Shown here: positions 10,780 to 23,257 of the stretch, piece after piece
How positions within the stretch are numbered: position 1 is the first letter of the stretch
Layout of the letters: every line of letters begins with the position of its first letter
Notes under the pieces: model-generated
Told to the model about the DNA's origin: nothing
Database searches by the model: none
The model's input: the letters and a program-made list of their open reading frames with translations, nothing else
Made by a program: the position numbers and the translations under genes
Origin: Muraenolepis orangiensis
Lineage: Eukaryota > Chordata > Actinopteri > Gadiformes > Muraenolepididae
Length of the DNA stretch: 64,000 nt
Direction: 5' to 3'
Assembly: GCA_027704905.1 (NCBI GenBank)
Contig: CM051002.1
Coordinates: forward strand, 14,934,443-14,998,442

Positions 10780-13636
10780 GTTCATTTATAACGTTTGCAC
10801 ACTTCTGGAGATCAGATCGACAGTCGCTCGCCGCCTACCGGAGTTTTTTCATTCTTTCGACTCGGACGTCCCGCCCGAATCTCACAGCTGGATTATCTCC
10901 GACCATCTTGGGCACGATTACACGCAAGCGTAGCAGGAAGAAGCGAGGGAAGCGAGCCGGCGTGCTAGTCCGGCTGAGATGTCGATCTGATCGCCCCCCA
11001 CTACCCACCATTCTACTGGCTAATGTACAGTCTCTGGACAATAAGTTAAGCGAGCTACAGGCTCGTATTCAATTCCACCGGGAAACTAAGGACAACTGTA
11101 TCATCTGCCTTAGGGAGACATGGATGTCGGAGGGGGTTACCGACGCAGCTATCGAGCCGACGGGATTTTCCGTCCACTGGGCGGACAGAACAAAGGCTCT
11201 CTCCAGTAAAGACGGAGGGGGGTAGCATAAACAGATCTTGGTGCAACCAAAGTCATGTACATCCCCTCAAGTCTTTCTGTTCCCCGGACCTGGAGTACCT
11301 GATGCTTATGTGCCGTCCATACTGGCTACCTCAGGAATTTACAGCAGTAACCGTGACCGCTGTTTACATTCCCCCACAAGCCAACACGGACACAGCGCTG
11401 AAGGAACTGTACGGGCTATCAGCGAACAGGAGTCGGCACACCCCGAGGCTGCTCTCATTGTGGCGGGGGACTTCAACAAGGTGAACCTGAAGAAGGTTCT
11501 CCCGAAGTTCTACCAACACATAACGAGCAACACACGGGGTGAGCGGATACTCAACCACTGTTACACCCCCTTCCGTGATGGCTACAAGGCCCTCCTCCGC
11601 CCACCGTTCGGCAAATCAGACCACCGCTCTATCCAGCTTCTCCCCGCCTATAGGCAGAGACTGAAGCAGCAACCGATCGCTGTCAGGGAGGTCCAATGCT
11701 GGTCGGACCAATCGGACTCTATGCTGCAGGATTGTTTTGATCGCGCTGACTGGCACATGTTCCGCGTTGCCTCGGACAATAACATCAACGAGTACGCGTC
11801 CTCGGTCACCGGGTTCATCAAGAAGTGCATAGATGACGTTGTTCCGACCAAGTCGGTTCGGATATACCCCAACCAGAAACCGTGGATTAACGGCGATGTT
11901 CGTACTGCCCTACACGCGCGTAACGCCGCCTTTGGCTCCGGGAATACGGAGGAATATACGAGAGCCCGCTACGACCTCCGTAAGACCATCGTCTCTGCCA
12001 AGCGGGAGTATAAGAACAGAGTGGAGGAGAAATTCAAGAGCCACGACGCGAGGGGTATGTGGCAGGAGCTACAGACGATAACGAACTTCAGAGGGAGAAC
12101 CAGTTGTGTAGAGAACTCCTCTACCTCCCTCCCAGGAGAGCTAAATACTTTTTTTGCTCGGTTCAACGTGAACGGCAGCCCGCCGAACCCAGCGCCGCCT
12201 GTCCACCATCGTGCCTGTCCCTAAACAACCCAAGGTAACATGCCTGAATGACTATAGACCTGTAGCCCTCACCTCGATCGTCAGCAAATGCTTCGAGAGG
12301 TTGGTCAAGAACTTTATTTGCTCCGTGTTACCTGCCACGCTGGACCCATGGCAATTTGCATATCGTCAAAACAGACGCAATTGCCATGGCCCTCCACACT
12401 GCCCTTTCCCACCTGGAGGGAAAGAACTGTTATGTGCGAATGCTGTTTGTGGACTACAGCTCAGCTTTCAACACGATAGTTCCTGCCAAGATCGACACCA
12501 AGCATAGAGGTCTAGGCGTGCCCCCATCCACGTGCAGCTGGATACTGGACCTCCTGTCGGACCGCCGCCAGGTGGTGAGGATGGGCAGCACCACCTCAGA
12601 GCCACTAACCCTCAACACGGGATCCCCCCAAGGATGCATGCTGAGCCCTCTCCTCTACTCCCTCTACACCCACGACTGCATGGCTATGCACAGCTCCAAC
12701 ATCATCATCAAGTTTGCTGACGACACGACAGTGATGGGCCTGATCGCTGGCGACGACGAGACAGCCTACAGGGAGGAGGTTGGATCGCTGGAGCAGTGGT
12801 GCCAAGAGTACAGCCTCACCCTCAATGTCAAGAAGACCAAGGAGCTGATCGTGGACTACAGGAAGCAGAGAGGAGAGCACAGCCCTATCTCCATCGACGG
12901 TGTTGCAGTAGAGAGGGTCAGCAGCTTCAAGTTCCTCGGCGTGCACATCTCCGAGGACCTCACATGGTCCACGCACACCACACACGTGGTGAAAAGGGCC
13001 CAACAATGCCTGTATTTCCTCAGGCGTCTGAGGAAATTCAGCATGGGCCCCCGCATCCTGAGAACATTCTATAACGGCACCATGGAGAGTGTTCTTACAG
13101 GGTGTATCACCGCCTGGTACGGGAACTGCACCGCACTCGAGCACAGAGCGTTTAAAGGGCGGTACGGACGGCCCAGTATATCGTTGGAGGTGAGCTCCCC
13201 TCCCTCCTGGATATACTGTATACAATCAGCGGTGCGTGGCCAAGGCCAAACGCATCATAAAGACATTGCCCACCCCAGCCACGAACTGTACTCACTTTTA
13301 CCGTCAGGCAGGCGATACCGCAGTATCAAGTGCCGTACAAATAGGCTTAGAGATAGCTTCCACAGTCAGGCCATCAGGCTGCTGAACAAGGGCGTATAGC
13401 ATATAACAATGTATATTTTATTACATTGATTTATATATACATATTGCTCTTTTTCTGTGTATTGCATTTTATAAATTGCATTTTTATTTTTTAACTTATT
13501 TTATTCTATTCTGTTTTTATTCTATTTTATCTTATTTTTATAACTGCTGTCTGTCGTCGGGTATTGCACATAAGATTTTCACTCACTGCTTTATACGTAA
13601 ACTGTGACGTGACAATAAACTTGATTTGACTTGAAA
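10780..13636 (+). mobile_element. Decayed CR1/L2/Rex1-like LINE
   Basis: A non-LTR retrotransposon on the plus strand encodes an apurinic-type endonuclease followed by reverse transcriptase. Endonuclease remnants include ANVQSLDNK, GDFNK (about 11470) and KSDHRSI (about 11618). Reverse transcriptase motifs include DYRPVALTSI (about 12250), VDYSSAFNTIVP, GSPQGCMLSPLLYSLYTHD and KFADDTTVMGL (about 12710-12740). The reading frame is broken near 11222, at about 12200 and near 12375. Around 12195-12205 the usual linker between endonuclease and reverse transcriptase is missing: the sequence jumps from a Pro-rich stretch to STIVPVPKQP, so there is an internal deletion. The 3' end is a short A/T-rich UTR finishing in TGACAATAAACTTGATTTGACTTGAA, typical of L2/CR1-like tails. 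The copy is dead. The clade is assigned from motifs only. Confidence 0.9.
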
Positions 13637-13860
13637 CTTTGCTGCTACTGTTTATTTAACATGGTGGATCAAATCATGTGGCAATCTGTTCCATGTCTGT
13701 CTGTCCAATGTGTCCTCTGGTTAAGAGGTACAGTAACTCCATCAGGCAAGTCTATCAATGGTGCCCTTACTGGAGCAGAGGCTTCTGCAATCCCAGCAGC
13801 AGGTGGAGGACCAGCAGGTGGAGGACCAGCACTGCCTCGTCTTGCTCCTGCAGCTTGAGC

Positions 13861-14072
13861 ACACCCACTGCGCACACCCACTGTGCCACACACTGGGCAC
13901 ACCCACCGCACACCCCCATTGCGCACACCCACTGCGCACACCCACTGTGCCACACACTGGGCACACCCACCGCACACCCCCATTGCGCACACCCACTGCG
14001 CACCCCCATTGCGCACACCCTTTGCGCACCACCATTGCCAGCACCATTGCGCAGTGGGTGTGCGCAGTGGGT
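13861..14072. repeat. 64-bp minisatellite with inverted end
   Basis: Two tandem copies of a 64-bp unit (13861-13924 and 13925-13988), rich in CACACCCACTGCG, are followed by degenerate partial copies. At 14049-14072 the same motif appears in inverted orientation: GCGCAGTGGGTGTGCGCAGT complements the start of the first unit. The array could therefore fold back on itself. Frames through it are repeat artefacts. Confidence 0.85.
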
Positions 14073-14719
14073 CTCACTTTTAACGCGTCAAATGCGTGCC
14101 GCTTTCTGCACCATATGGTTTTCCATACGTGCTAAGATTACAGTCGGAGTTCCACGCCTCGGGACTAAAAGTCCAGATGACGAGAGGACAGCATAAAGTT
14201 AACAGTGCGCTCCGGGTAAAGTGTAATCCAGGTAAAGTAACTTGGGGCTGTCTACAGAGTGCCGCCAGAAGAGAGAGAAAGGAGTAGTAAATGGAGAAAG
14301 AGATTTGGGGAGGTATGAATACCGTGTTCCTGAGTGGGGGAGAAGCGGGAGTGAGACAGGGGCTTTGGAAACGAAAGGGAAAGTGGAAAATGAAAAGGGA
14401 TGAAGAGAAAGGGGACGGGAGAAAGGAGAGCGCGTGCGAGGGAGGGGGGGGGGTGGGGGACGGTGAGATAGAGAGGGACGGAGGGACGGAGCCGGGTAAA
14501 GCAATACGGGGGTTAAGGGCGAAGTAGGAGTCTGTGTGACAGTATCAAAGCCACGGCGGCGGCGGCGGCGGCAGAGAAAAGCTGTTAACGGGGAGCTCGC
14601 CGCGCCTTAATCGATTGTGAACAGTGGCGCAGAGCACAGCCAATCACACGGGGCTTCTGGAGACTTCTCTGGGTTAGAGCACTTACACGCTGTCTGCTGC
14701 CCGATCAGCGACAGGACAG

Positions 14720-14720
<1 letters not shown>
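14073..14720. other. Purine-rich gene-free stretch
   Basis: From 14270 the plus strand is strongly G/A-rich and ends in a short (CGG)n at about 14554-14571. No gene is recognised. Confidence 0.55.
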
Positions 14721-14804
<84 letters not shown>

Positions 14805-14827
14805 GAGAGGAGAGAGGAGAGGAGAGA

Positions 14828-14869
<42 letters not shown>

Positions 14870-14960
14870 AGAGGGGGGCTACTGGGAGTGAAAGAGACAG
14901 ACAGACACTTGAAAAATGGAAGAAGAAGAAGAAGAAGAATAAGAAAAGAAGCCGAGAAGA
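14719..14960. repeat. (GA)n and (GAA)n compound microsatellite
   Basis: About 140 bp of GA repeats with GGAGAG interruptions are followed by (AGA)n. The whole block is purine on one strand and pyrimidine on the other, a configuration that can form triplex (H-)DNA. Confidence 0.95.
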
Positions 14961-15250
14961 AGAAGGAAGTAGGGGGAAAAAGAGATGGAGAGGATGGTGG
15001 AGGTGGAGGAGGGGTGTGTATGGGGGAAGGGGGGGGTTGCTTGTCGAGGTTTCATCTCTGTGATGACCTTGAGAATGCTTTTTTTCCCCCACGTACTGGC
15101 ATGGATCCCCAAAAAACCCACACGTATGTGTGTGTGATTGTCTGTGTGTGGGGGACCATGTGATTTGACGTCTGACGTCAGGTCTCTATTCACAGATGTG
15201 CTATTTATCTAAAGTTGTTGGTATCTCCTTACACAGCATGTGTTAATTGT

Positions 15251-15293
15251 CTGTGTCTGTCTGTCTGTCTATCTGTCTGTCTGTCTGTCTGCT
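15251..15293. repeat. (GTCT)n microsatellite
   Basis: This is a tetranucleotide run of about ten units with one ATCT variant. Confidence 0.92.
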
Positions 15294-15624
15294 TCCCTGA
15301 CTTTTCTCCAGTCTGTCTGCCTACCGTGTGATTCTACATCTCAAGTCTTATCGCTTCTCACACAAGTGATACATATCAAATGATATCTGAATAGATCTTA
15401 ATGCAATGCTGCGTATCTAGATGTAGTGAATCTGTTTCCAGCATACTCACATATTGATACTCCCACAGGATAACCGCATTAGAATGTATGCGTCCAGGGT
15501 ATTGGATGATGTTTTGGATCATGAACACCCGTCAAATTACAGATGTAATAGAGTTGGATATAGTGTATTACATAAATACTGGAAATGTTTTTTAATGTTG
15601 TAAATTGTGTAATGGTATATCATA

Positions 15625-15800
15625 TTCACTGGATTCAAGATTCAAGCTTTTTAATTTGCCATTTGCAACAAGTACAATGGAATGCTTACTCCCTATTCCC
15701 TCCCGCAGTATGAATACAATTAAACACTATATACTATACTATTCACTATCCTTATACTATACAACACTATACTATAACTGTGCGTTGTGTAACTGCTCAT
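15625..15800 (-). mobile_element. LINE 3'-tail fragment
   Basis: On the minus strand this ends in CTTGAATCTTGAATCC and carries the phrase GAGTAAGCATTCCATTGTACTTGTT. The same phrase recurs at 43740-43800 and in variant form at 38660-38720, both on the plus strand. These are dispersed 3' ends of one retroposon family with a TCTTGAA tail. A degenerate TATACTA tract follows. Confidence 0.65.
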
Positions 15801-16176
15801 ATATATATCTATATATAGATATATATATATATCATATGATGATCAATATCAGTAGAACATCTCCTGAATGGAGAGCTTCATTCCATATCTAGATCAGTAC
15901 ACTGACACTGATAGCTTTGTCTTCAAAGGAAAGTGCTGTTTGTTATTATATATGCAATATAAAAATACAAATACAAAATATAAAAGCTCATCACATACCA
16001 CTGAACAATATTAAAACGTATAGCTAATCCAGTCCACCCAACAACAACAAAATAATTCACAGCTATTTACAGCATTATTAAGCAATAAAAACAAGTACCA
16101 GACAGAACAGTTTAGTGTTTTACTTTCACTTTCAATGTTTGTCTGGTTGTTTATGCTAACACAATATTGTGCATTG

Positions 16177-16178
<2 letters not shown>

Positions 16179-16210
<32 letters not shown>
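16179..16210. repeat. (CA)n microsatellite
   Basis: This is a CA run of about 15 units. Confidence 0.93.
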
Positions 16211-16211
<1 letters not shown>

Positions 16212-16720
16212 TAAAAGGCAATGCAGACAAGCCCCAAGCCAGGGTTCTAGAGCTGCTACTCTACCAGCACAAGGTCCACTCACAACATGTAACTTATCAT
16301 AACTTTTTATCACCTTGATCGTAGAAGATGCGTTCATGAAAAAAAAAAAGATAGACCAAATACTACTTAAACTGCTGTAAGATACGACGATGTGTAATAC
16401 GATGATAATGCTAAGATCGATAATGCCACCAAAAGTCTGTCACCGCCACCAGTGGACACTCTGGGCACCGTTGGCGATCACATGCATACACAAGCAAGCA
16501 ACATGGACCAACAACAACAACAACACCAGCAGCGCTGCTATCTCTCCATGCACCAAAAGGCGCCCTGTCCTATAGACCTCTATTCTTTGTGTCTGCCGAA
16601 TCATCTCCCCGAGATGCTTGAGAGACGCTAAGCAGTGAGCGGGAAGAGGTCAGGCAGGGTCACCGCTAACCCTGGCTCCGACAGCATCGCGGGGGGTATA
16701 CTGTTCTTCTGCTCGACCCT

Positions 16721-17059
16721 CCGTCCGCTCCGTGACTCCCCCGGCGGTGACTCAAGACGCACCGTCCGCTCCATGACTCCCCCGGCGGTGACTCAAGACG
16801 CACCGTCCGCTCCATGACTCCCCCGGCGGTGACTCAAGACGCACCGTCCGCTCCATGACTCCCCCGGCGGTGACTCAAGACGCACCGTCCGCTCCATGAC
16901 TCCCCCGGCGGTGACTCAAGACGCACCGTCCGCTCCATGACTCCCCCGGCGGTGACTCAAGACGCACCGTCCGCTCCATGACTCCCCCGGCGGTGACTCA
17001 AGACGCACCGTCCGCTCCATGACTCCCCCGGTGGTGACTCAAGACGCACCGTCCGCTCC
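16721..17059. repeat. 41-bp minisatellite, eight copies
   Basis: Eight head-to-tail 41-bp units start at 16721, 16762, 16803, 16844, 16885, 16926, 16967 and 17008, with an 11-bp partial ninth at 17049. Only the first (CGTGACT for CATGACT) and the eighth (GGTGG for GGCGG) differ visibly, so the array is young. Each unit contains GGTGACTCAAG, a match to the AP-1/TRE core TGACTCA, plus a second TGACTC. A 41-bp period is not a multiple of three, so the array is not coding. Confidence 0.97.
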
Positions 17060-18216
17060 CGCTCTGTGATAAAGTTCCCGGGTGACAGCATGTAGACTTG
17101 GGGGGGGGGTGGGGGTGGGGTGGGTGGAGATGGGGGGGATTTGGCAGGACCATGTTTCCAGTTTCACACTGAAGACATGGAAGTGGCAAAGCACGGTGTC
17201 CCCAGACTGGGTCAGTGAGGTGTGTGCCTCCCTCTCACCTCTGAGGATAGCCTACTACACTGACTTCTACAGACACACCCGCTGAGAGGGCTGGACTGCT
17301 GGGGGTCTCTCTTTGAATTTAAAGTATTGGAACTGAATGTGTGTGTGTGTGTGTGTGATGCTGTACATATTTTTTTAAATATTAGCACTACTCTCCTCTC
17401 CCAACTCAACTGATAGTGTTATGCTAATGGTTAGGCCATTGCATTAGAGCTCTCTGAAGTTAACTGGTTTTAAATTGGGCTGTGTAGAAGTTTATGCTGC
17501 TATAATACCAAACTGCCTAACTAAATCATCCTTGCTGCAAAATTATATTCAAACTTTTTTTAATGAATACTGATAAGACAAATATTAGACATCCATTGTA
17601 ATCGGCCAAATGAGGAAATTGTTATTGCCATATCATTCAATTGACATATTGAAATTAATACTGTTTCATATTGAATACGGTAGTACTCTCATCAAAAAAA
17701 ACCAGCTAGAAACAAATAAACTACTCTTAGACGATAGTCTACAGTAGCATCATACCACGAAAGCTTTAGACCAAATCAGACTTCTATAAAAATACACCAA
17801 ATTGTTCTTGTGGTTCATATGGTTTCAACACTTCATCCCAAAATTCCAACAGAGAAAAACAAAAAAGGATTCTTCATTCACAGCTAAACAGTTGGTAAGT
17901 CATATGAAATTCTACAATTTTAGAGTGGGTTTCATTTTTCCCAAGTGTGTGGAAGTGTCTCCCTTCCTCCCTCAGCTCCTACAGTCTTCCATGCTAAACC
18001 CACACGGGGAGAGAGCAAAGCTCCCGACAGAGAAGTTATGTCTCGATGCAGAGGTGGAAAAAAATCCCATTAGTTCCGCTTGACTGGCTTCACCTGTTAA
18101 GAGAACAATTTCGCCACAATAATCACGACTTAGGAAATAAAAGGGGCATAAATAAGATAGTGGCTAGATTTAGACGTCCCGTCCCCCCCCCCCTCTCTCT
18201 CTGTGGCGATAACGCG

Positions 18217-18220
<4 letters not shown>
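17060..18220. other. Gene-free stretch
   Basis: A short G-rich tract (17101-17137), a (GT)n run near 17337-17357 and AT-rich unique sequence are present. No exon is recognised. Confidence 0.5.

Positions 18221-18263
<43 letters not shown>
18215..18263. repeat. (GA)n microsatellite
   Basis: This is a GA run of about 20 units with one interruption. Confidence 0.93.
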
Positions 18264-18266
<3 letters not shown>

Positions 18267-19353
18267 AGACAGGGGGGTGGGTGTCGCTGGGGAGAGGGGG
18301 AGGAGGATGAGGATGAGGTGGGGGTGGGAACCCGTTATCAGTTATTTTAGTTTGTTCTCAGGGAGAGGAGGGGTTTGATTTCACATCCAAATATCACCTC
18401 TTACACTCAGACACGCAGACGATCTGCGTGTCTGGGATGCTAGGCGGTTAGCACTGTGTGTCGGCCGCAGAATGGTCTAGGGCTGCATCCCTGTGTGTGT
18501 GTGTTTTACCCCTATGTGCTCGCTGGGCCCGCCTGCCAGCGACACGCATGCGATGGACGCCACTGAAGCAGTTGTGTTCCTACCACTACCATGCAATGGA
18601 GGCAATTTTTCAAAACAACACGAAATTAAACATCTATTCAAGCGCCGCTGGCAAATTGGACACCGAGTCACAGAGTCCAAGACCGAAAATAACAACAGCA
18701 ATCACATCTTTAATTATCCAATCACATCCCCCTCTGCATTACGCCCGGTCATAATAGTCCCATTTTGACTTGAAAACGGTCACAACATAACCTCTGAATG
18801 TTAGTGGTAATATCAGCAAAAGTCCCTTTTGGGACTAAATGTATTGTAGGCCTACTGGTGAGTGTTAATTGGTCACTGGTTTTCAAGATTAAGTTTACAC
18901 AAACAACATTTCACAAACCCCAAATCCACTGTTCCACAAAGTGAAATAAAACCAACGTGAGCACAGCATCCCCCCTGGGTTAAAACGCATGGTTAGTTGG
19001 ACTCAAACAACGTCATGTTCAAGGGCACTTCAAGCGGTGCCTTTTTGGTTCCTTTTTGCTAGTCAAGAGCAGCAGCAGCTCGATAGCCAAATCCGCCCCT
19101 CTAAATGGCAGTTGTCTTGGAAACAGGTGCAGAATAAATAGGACATTTGGAATGGATGGTGGTTGAAAAACCTGTTCGCCCCGCGTCCAGACACCACCAT
19201 CCAGCTCCACGGCACGTCGGCAGGACGGCGCTCTGAGAGCTGAAACAAGTCATGGCGATTTAACAGACAACAAATAAAATTGGCTTGATATTTGTAAATA
19301 TCACACCGAGTAGACCTACAGAAAAAATAAATGGCCACGCCTTATTGCTTGAC

Positions 19354-19360
<7 letters not shown>
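18264..19360. other. Gene-free stretch
   Basis: This is mixed unique sequence. No exon, RNA gene or element end is recognised. Confidence 0.5.
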
Positions 19361-19433
<73 letters not shown>

Positions 19434-19435
19434 TA
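19361..19435. repeat. (TA)n microsatellite
   Basis: About 70 bp of TA repeat is broken once. Confidence 0.96.
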
Positions 19436-19843
19436 GAATATCATATATAAAAACATGGATGTGTAAGTTGCATCTGTGGCATAATAAATAATAGCCTATG
19501 CTAGGAAATGTGTTGCATTAATTGCAACCTTTGAAGTGTAATTATCTTGCATTTATATTTCATTTTTCCAGTGTTTAATGTTGCCGTCTACAGTATGCAT
19601 TTCTACATAACTACGAATGTCTAGCTTTCAGTGTTTTAAGAAATCCTAATTGCTATATTTATAAGTCATATTCATTTGAAACCGTGCTGACCTCGCCCAG
19701 GAATTGTGACGAATATAATCGTTTTTTCATACAAATAACATTGACCACTACTGCCCCCTAGTGTGCACTTGCGCTTATATCCAAGTTGATATCCAAGTTG
19801 TCTAAATGTATTTAGTAAAAGTATTGAGTAATAAAAAATATAA

Positions 19844-19847
<4 letters not shown>

Positions 19848-19894
<47 letters not shown>

Positions 19895-20037
19895 TATATA
19901 TACATATATATATATATACATGTATATATATATACACACATATATATACATATATATATATACATGTATATATATATATATACACATATATACATATATA
20001 TATATACATACATACATATATATATATACATATATAT

Positions 20038-20068
<31 letters not shown>

Positions 20069-20069
20069 C
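19848..20069. repeat. (TA)n/(CA)n compound repeat
   Basis: TATATA, TACATA and CACACA blocks alternate for about 220 bp. Tyr-Ile or Cys-Val frames across it are artefacts. Confidence 0.95.
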
Positions 20070-22070
20070 AATTTTCAAATTTGTTTTGTTCTACTTCTGT
20101 GTGCAATGTTTAAAATAAAGTATTCAAATAATACTTAATAAAATCACTTTGACTGAGAAAATGGACCGAATGTAGGCTACATGATGATCTGATCTCCATA
20201 ACAATGATATCCATCGCAACATTGGTATTATGTAAGTCAGTAAGTAATCGAGTGTAACGTAAAGTGAAAGGGAGCTACAGTTAAAGTGCGTGTAGGCTAT
20301 GCCATGCGTGTCGTGCCACGCCGTTCCGTTCCACCGGTGCTGCTGAAGCACGAGGGGCGTGGGGGACATCCTGGGGCGGCGGGAGAACCTTTCCAAATCA
20401 ATCGCCATGGCCCCGGTCCCCCCGGAGTAGTCCTATCGGAACTGATAACATGCACACGGAAAAGGTCACCACTCACTGTGACATTTCTGGTGTAAGCAGT
20501 CAAGCCCAGATCCCTTCACTGAACTTCGGTTCATCTAAATGCTTATGTAACAATGTGTGTGCGTGCGTGTATAATTTAACGGCCTCAATGTAGGCTACGG
20601 TTGCAAAAATGGTTTCGTAGTTTCCTAATAAGCAGGGAGGAACGCAGAATAAGGCAATTTCGACGTATATTACTTCTATGACCAATCGGTTGCAGGGTTT
20701 AAAACGAATCCCTGCTTTACATTTGTACACACATTCGTACGAACGAACAAATCCACGTATTCAACATGCATTCGCAAGTAATATTCCCTCTAGATGCTAA
20801 CCCACCCCCCCCCCCCCCTATCTGTTGATCTGATAATTGAGACAATTGACAATTGAGACTGAGTTTAACAAGGGCAAACCAAACAAATAGTCCTACGTGA
20901 CAGCAATCAACCGGTCTGGAGCGGGCCGTGCCTCGTGGCCAGCCTGCAGGAACATAACCGCCTTAACGCAAGAGGCTTACAAGCAGTAGCTCCACAGGAC
21001 AGTCAAGCCCCACTGACGACACCGAGGTGGTGCATGGGTGCAAAGCTCTCACACAGGCCGAGGCAAGACAAGACTATCGTTGAATAAAATGTGTTTTGGA
21101 TCAGTGTTGTGTATGTGTCCGGATGTTATAGCCTGGAAGGAAGTGATAACCGGAGCCACTACATTTACAATGTGTAAAACGATCAAATAAAACAGTTCAT
21201 GTTCATCCGTCTCCCAACCAGGGACCTAAGCCCAGTAGTTTGAATGGCTGACCGGTGTGTGTCCAACCGCTCCCGCTTTGTACCCTGGGAGAGTGCTTCC
21301 TCTCCTCCACGAACAAAAGCATTTCTCTTCCCAGATCCACTTCATTACCCACACTAATACGGCGCAAAGCGTTTATTCAAATGAGCTTAGGTCTAATACA
21401 GCAAAATGAATGTGAAGAGTGCTGAAAATGTACACTTTTTTTTTGTTGCTTTCGCAAGATATGTTTACATTTGAATGAATTCAAAAATGAAGGGACGTCG
21501 GGCGATGGAGGAAATTTGCAAATACCTCCTATTTCCTTTATCCTCGGGTTCCACTCTCTGTATTCATTACACCACTGCTATCATCAATATGTGTCGATGG
21601 AAACAAAGAATAATTACATTTTATCAGGATCAACATGACAATGAGAACCTTTGTGGGAAATTGATTGGCTGTTTCTTAGAGGAGATAGCACATTGTGAGC
21701 ATTTGATTGGCCAATGCTAAAGGTAATTGATTGGGCCGTGTAATTTTCCACCTGAGTGCCAGGCACACACGCACACACACAGTGTTATTGTGTGACTTGG
21801 TGGAAGCTGATGTGCTGACGTATTTAGTCCACATGTGAGCCTCTGCCCTGGCCATAGTGGTGTTCTAATGTGTGTGTGTGTGTGTGCAGGAGAGCAGAGC
21901 TGTCCATGGCAGGATAAGTCACATGTGACAGTCTGTCAGGTCACGTCTCATCAGGATGTATACAGCAGAAGAAGCAAATTCTCCAGAGATGCATGCGCCA
22001 CATACACAACCTTCAAACACAATCACACAACCACTGCATAACCTCCCCCCCCCCACCCCTCTCGGCATCT
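20070..22070. other. Gene-free, possible regulatory DNA
   Basis: A GC-rich island-like piece lies at 20280-20450 and an AT-rich, well-mixed piece at 21380-21760. The latter holds several ATTGATTGG, TAATT and CAAAT motifs of the kind bound by homeodomain/PBX and POU factors. I recognise no exon. Regulatory function is inference only. Confidence 0.3.
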
Positions 22071-22079
22071 TTGGACATA

Positions 22080-22866
22080 CAGCTTATTTTAGTGGAAATA
22101 TAGCCTCTTTATTAGTAAATATATGGCATCTTTTAGTGTAGATACAGCGTCTTTTAGTGGACATACAGCCGCTTTTCAGTGGAGATACAGCGTATTTTAG
22201 TGGACATACAGCCTCTTTTAGTGTAGATACAGCATCTTTTAGTGGACATACAGCCTCTTTTAGTGTAGATACAGCGTCTTTTAGTGTAGATACGGCCGCT
22301 TTTCAGTGTAGATACAGCGTCTTTTAGTGGACATAGCCGTTTTTGAGTGGAGATACGTCTTTTAGTGGACATACAGCCTCTTTTAGTGTAGATACAGCGT
22401 CTTTTAGTGGACATACAGCCTCTTTCAGTAGAGATACAGCATCTTTTAGTGGACATACAGCTGCTTTTCAGTGGAGATACAGCGTCTTTTAGTGGACATA
22501 CAGCCGCTTTTCAGTGGAGATACAGCGTCTTTTAGTGGACATACAGCCTCTTTTAGTAGAGATACAGCGTCTTTTAGTGGACATACAGCCTCTTTTAGTA
22601 GAGATACAGCGTCTTTTAGTGGACATACAGCCTCTTTTAGTAGATACAGCGTCTTTTAGTGGACATACAGCCTCTTTCAGTAGAGATACGTCTTTTAGTG
22701 GACATACAGCCTCTTTCAGTAGAGATACGTCTTTTAGTGGACATACAGCCTCTTTCAGTAGAGATACGTCTTTTAGTGGACATACAGCCTCTTTCAGTAG
22801 ATACGTCTTTTAGTGGACATACAGCCTCTTTCAGTAGAGATACGTCTTTTAGTGGACATACAGCCT
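22080..22866. repeat. 21-bp-based minisatellite (about 790 bp)
   Basis: The array is built from two alternating monomers of about 21 bp, of the types GACATACAGCCTCTTTTAGT and GATACAGCGTCTTTTAGTA, giving a 42-bp higher-order unit. From about 22680 onward a CAG is missing from the second monomer, so the unit becomes 39 bp and is repeated about five times almost without change. Because 42 and 39 are both multiples of three, long open frames exist on both strands, but their content is purely repetitive and no start context or splice site supports a gene. Confidence 0.93.
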
Positions 22867-23145
22867 TTTCTTTTTAGCGCAGAGCCCAATCAGTCAGAGG
22901 CTCATCTCGTGACCTTTGCCACAAGTCTCCTGTTTTTGTCCCTTTCTCCCGCCCCACCTCTTAGTGCTGATTTCATCTCACTCCCCACCACCGTTCACGG
23001 AGAAGTGATCGGAAAGGGGTGTGGCAGACCACTTTGCATAGCAGTATCGCTTCTTACAGCCACCTCTCCTGGGGATAGGTTCTTTGTTAAAGAAAAACAT
23101 CTCCATAAAACCAGGACATAAAGCAACAGCTATGACACATCATTC
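22867..23145. other. Short unique stretch
   Basis: No gene is recognised. This separates the minisatellite from the next GT tract. Confidence 0.5.
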
Positions 23146-23162
23146 TGTTGTTGTTGTTGTTG

Positions 23163-23255
<93 letters not shown>
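23146..23255. repeat. (GTT)n then (GT)n microsatellite
   Basis: GTT trinucleotides lead into about 45 GT units. Confidence 0.97.

Positions 23256-23257
<2 letters not shown>

Noticed and set aside
20286..20503. Possible coding exon in GC-rich block
   Set aside because: Frames are open on both strands without recognisable family, and no convincing acceptor and donor pair was found.
22154..22877. Repeat-protein genes on both strands
   Set aside because: Open frames follow from unit lengths divisible by three; content is identical repeats with no start context or flanking unique coding.
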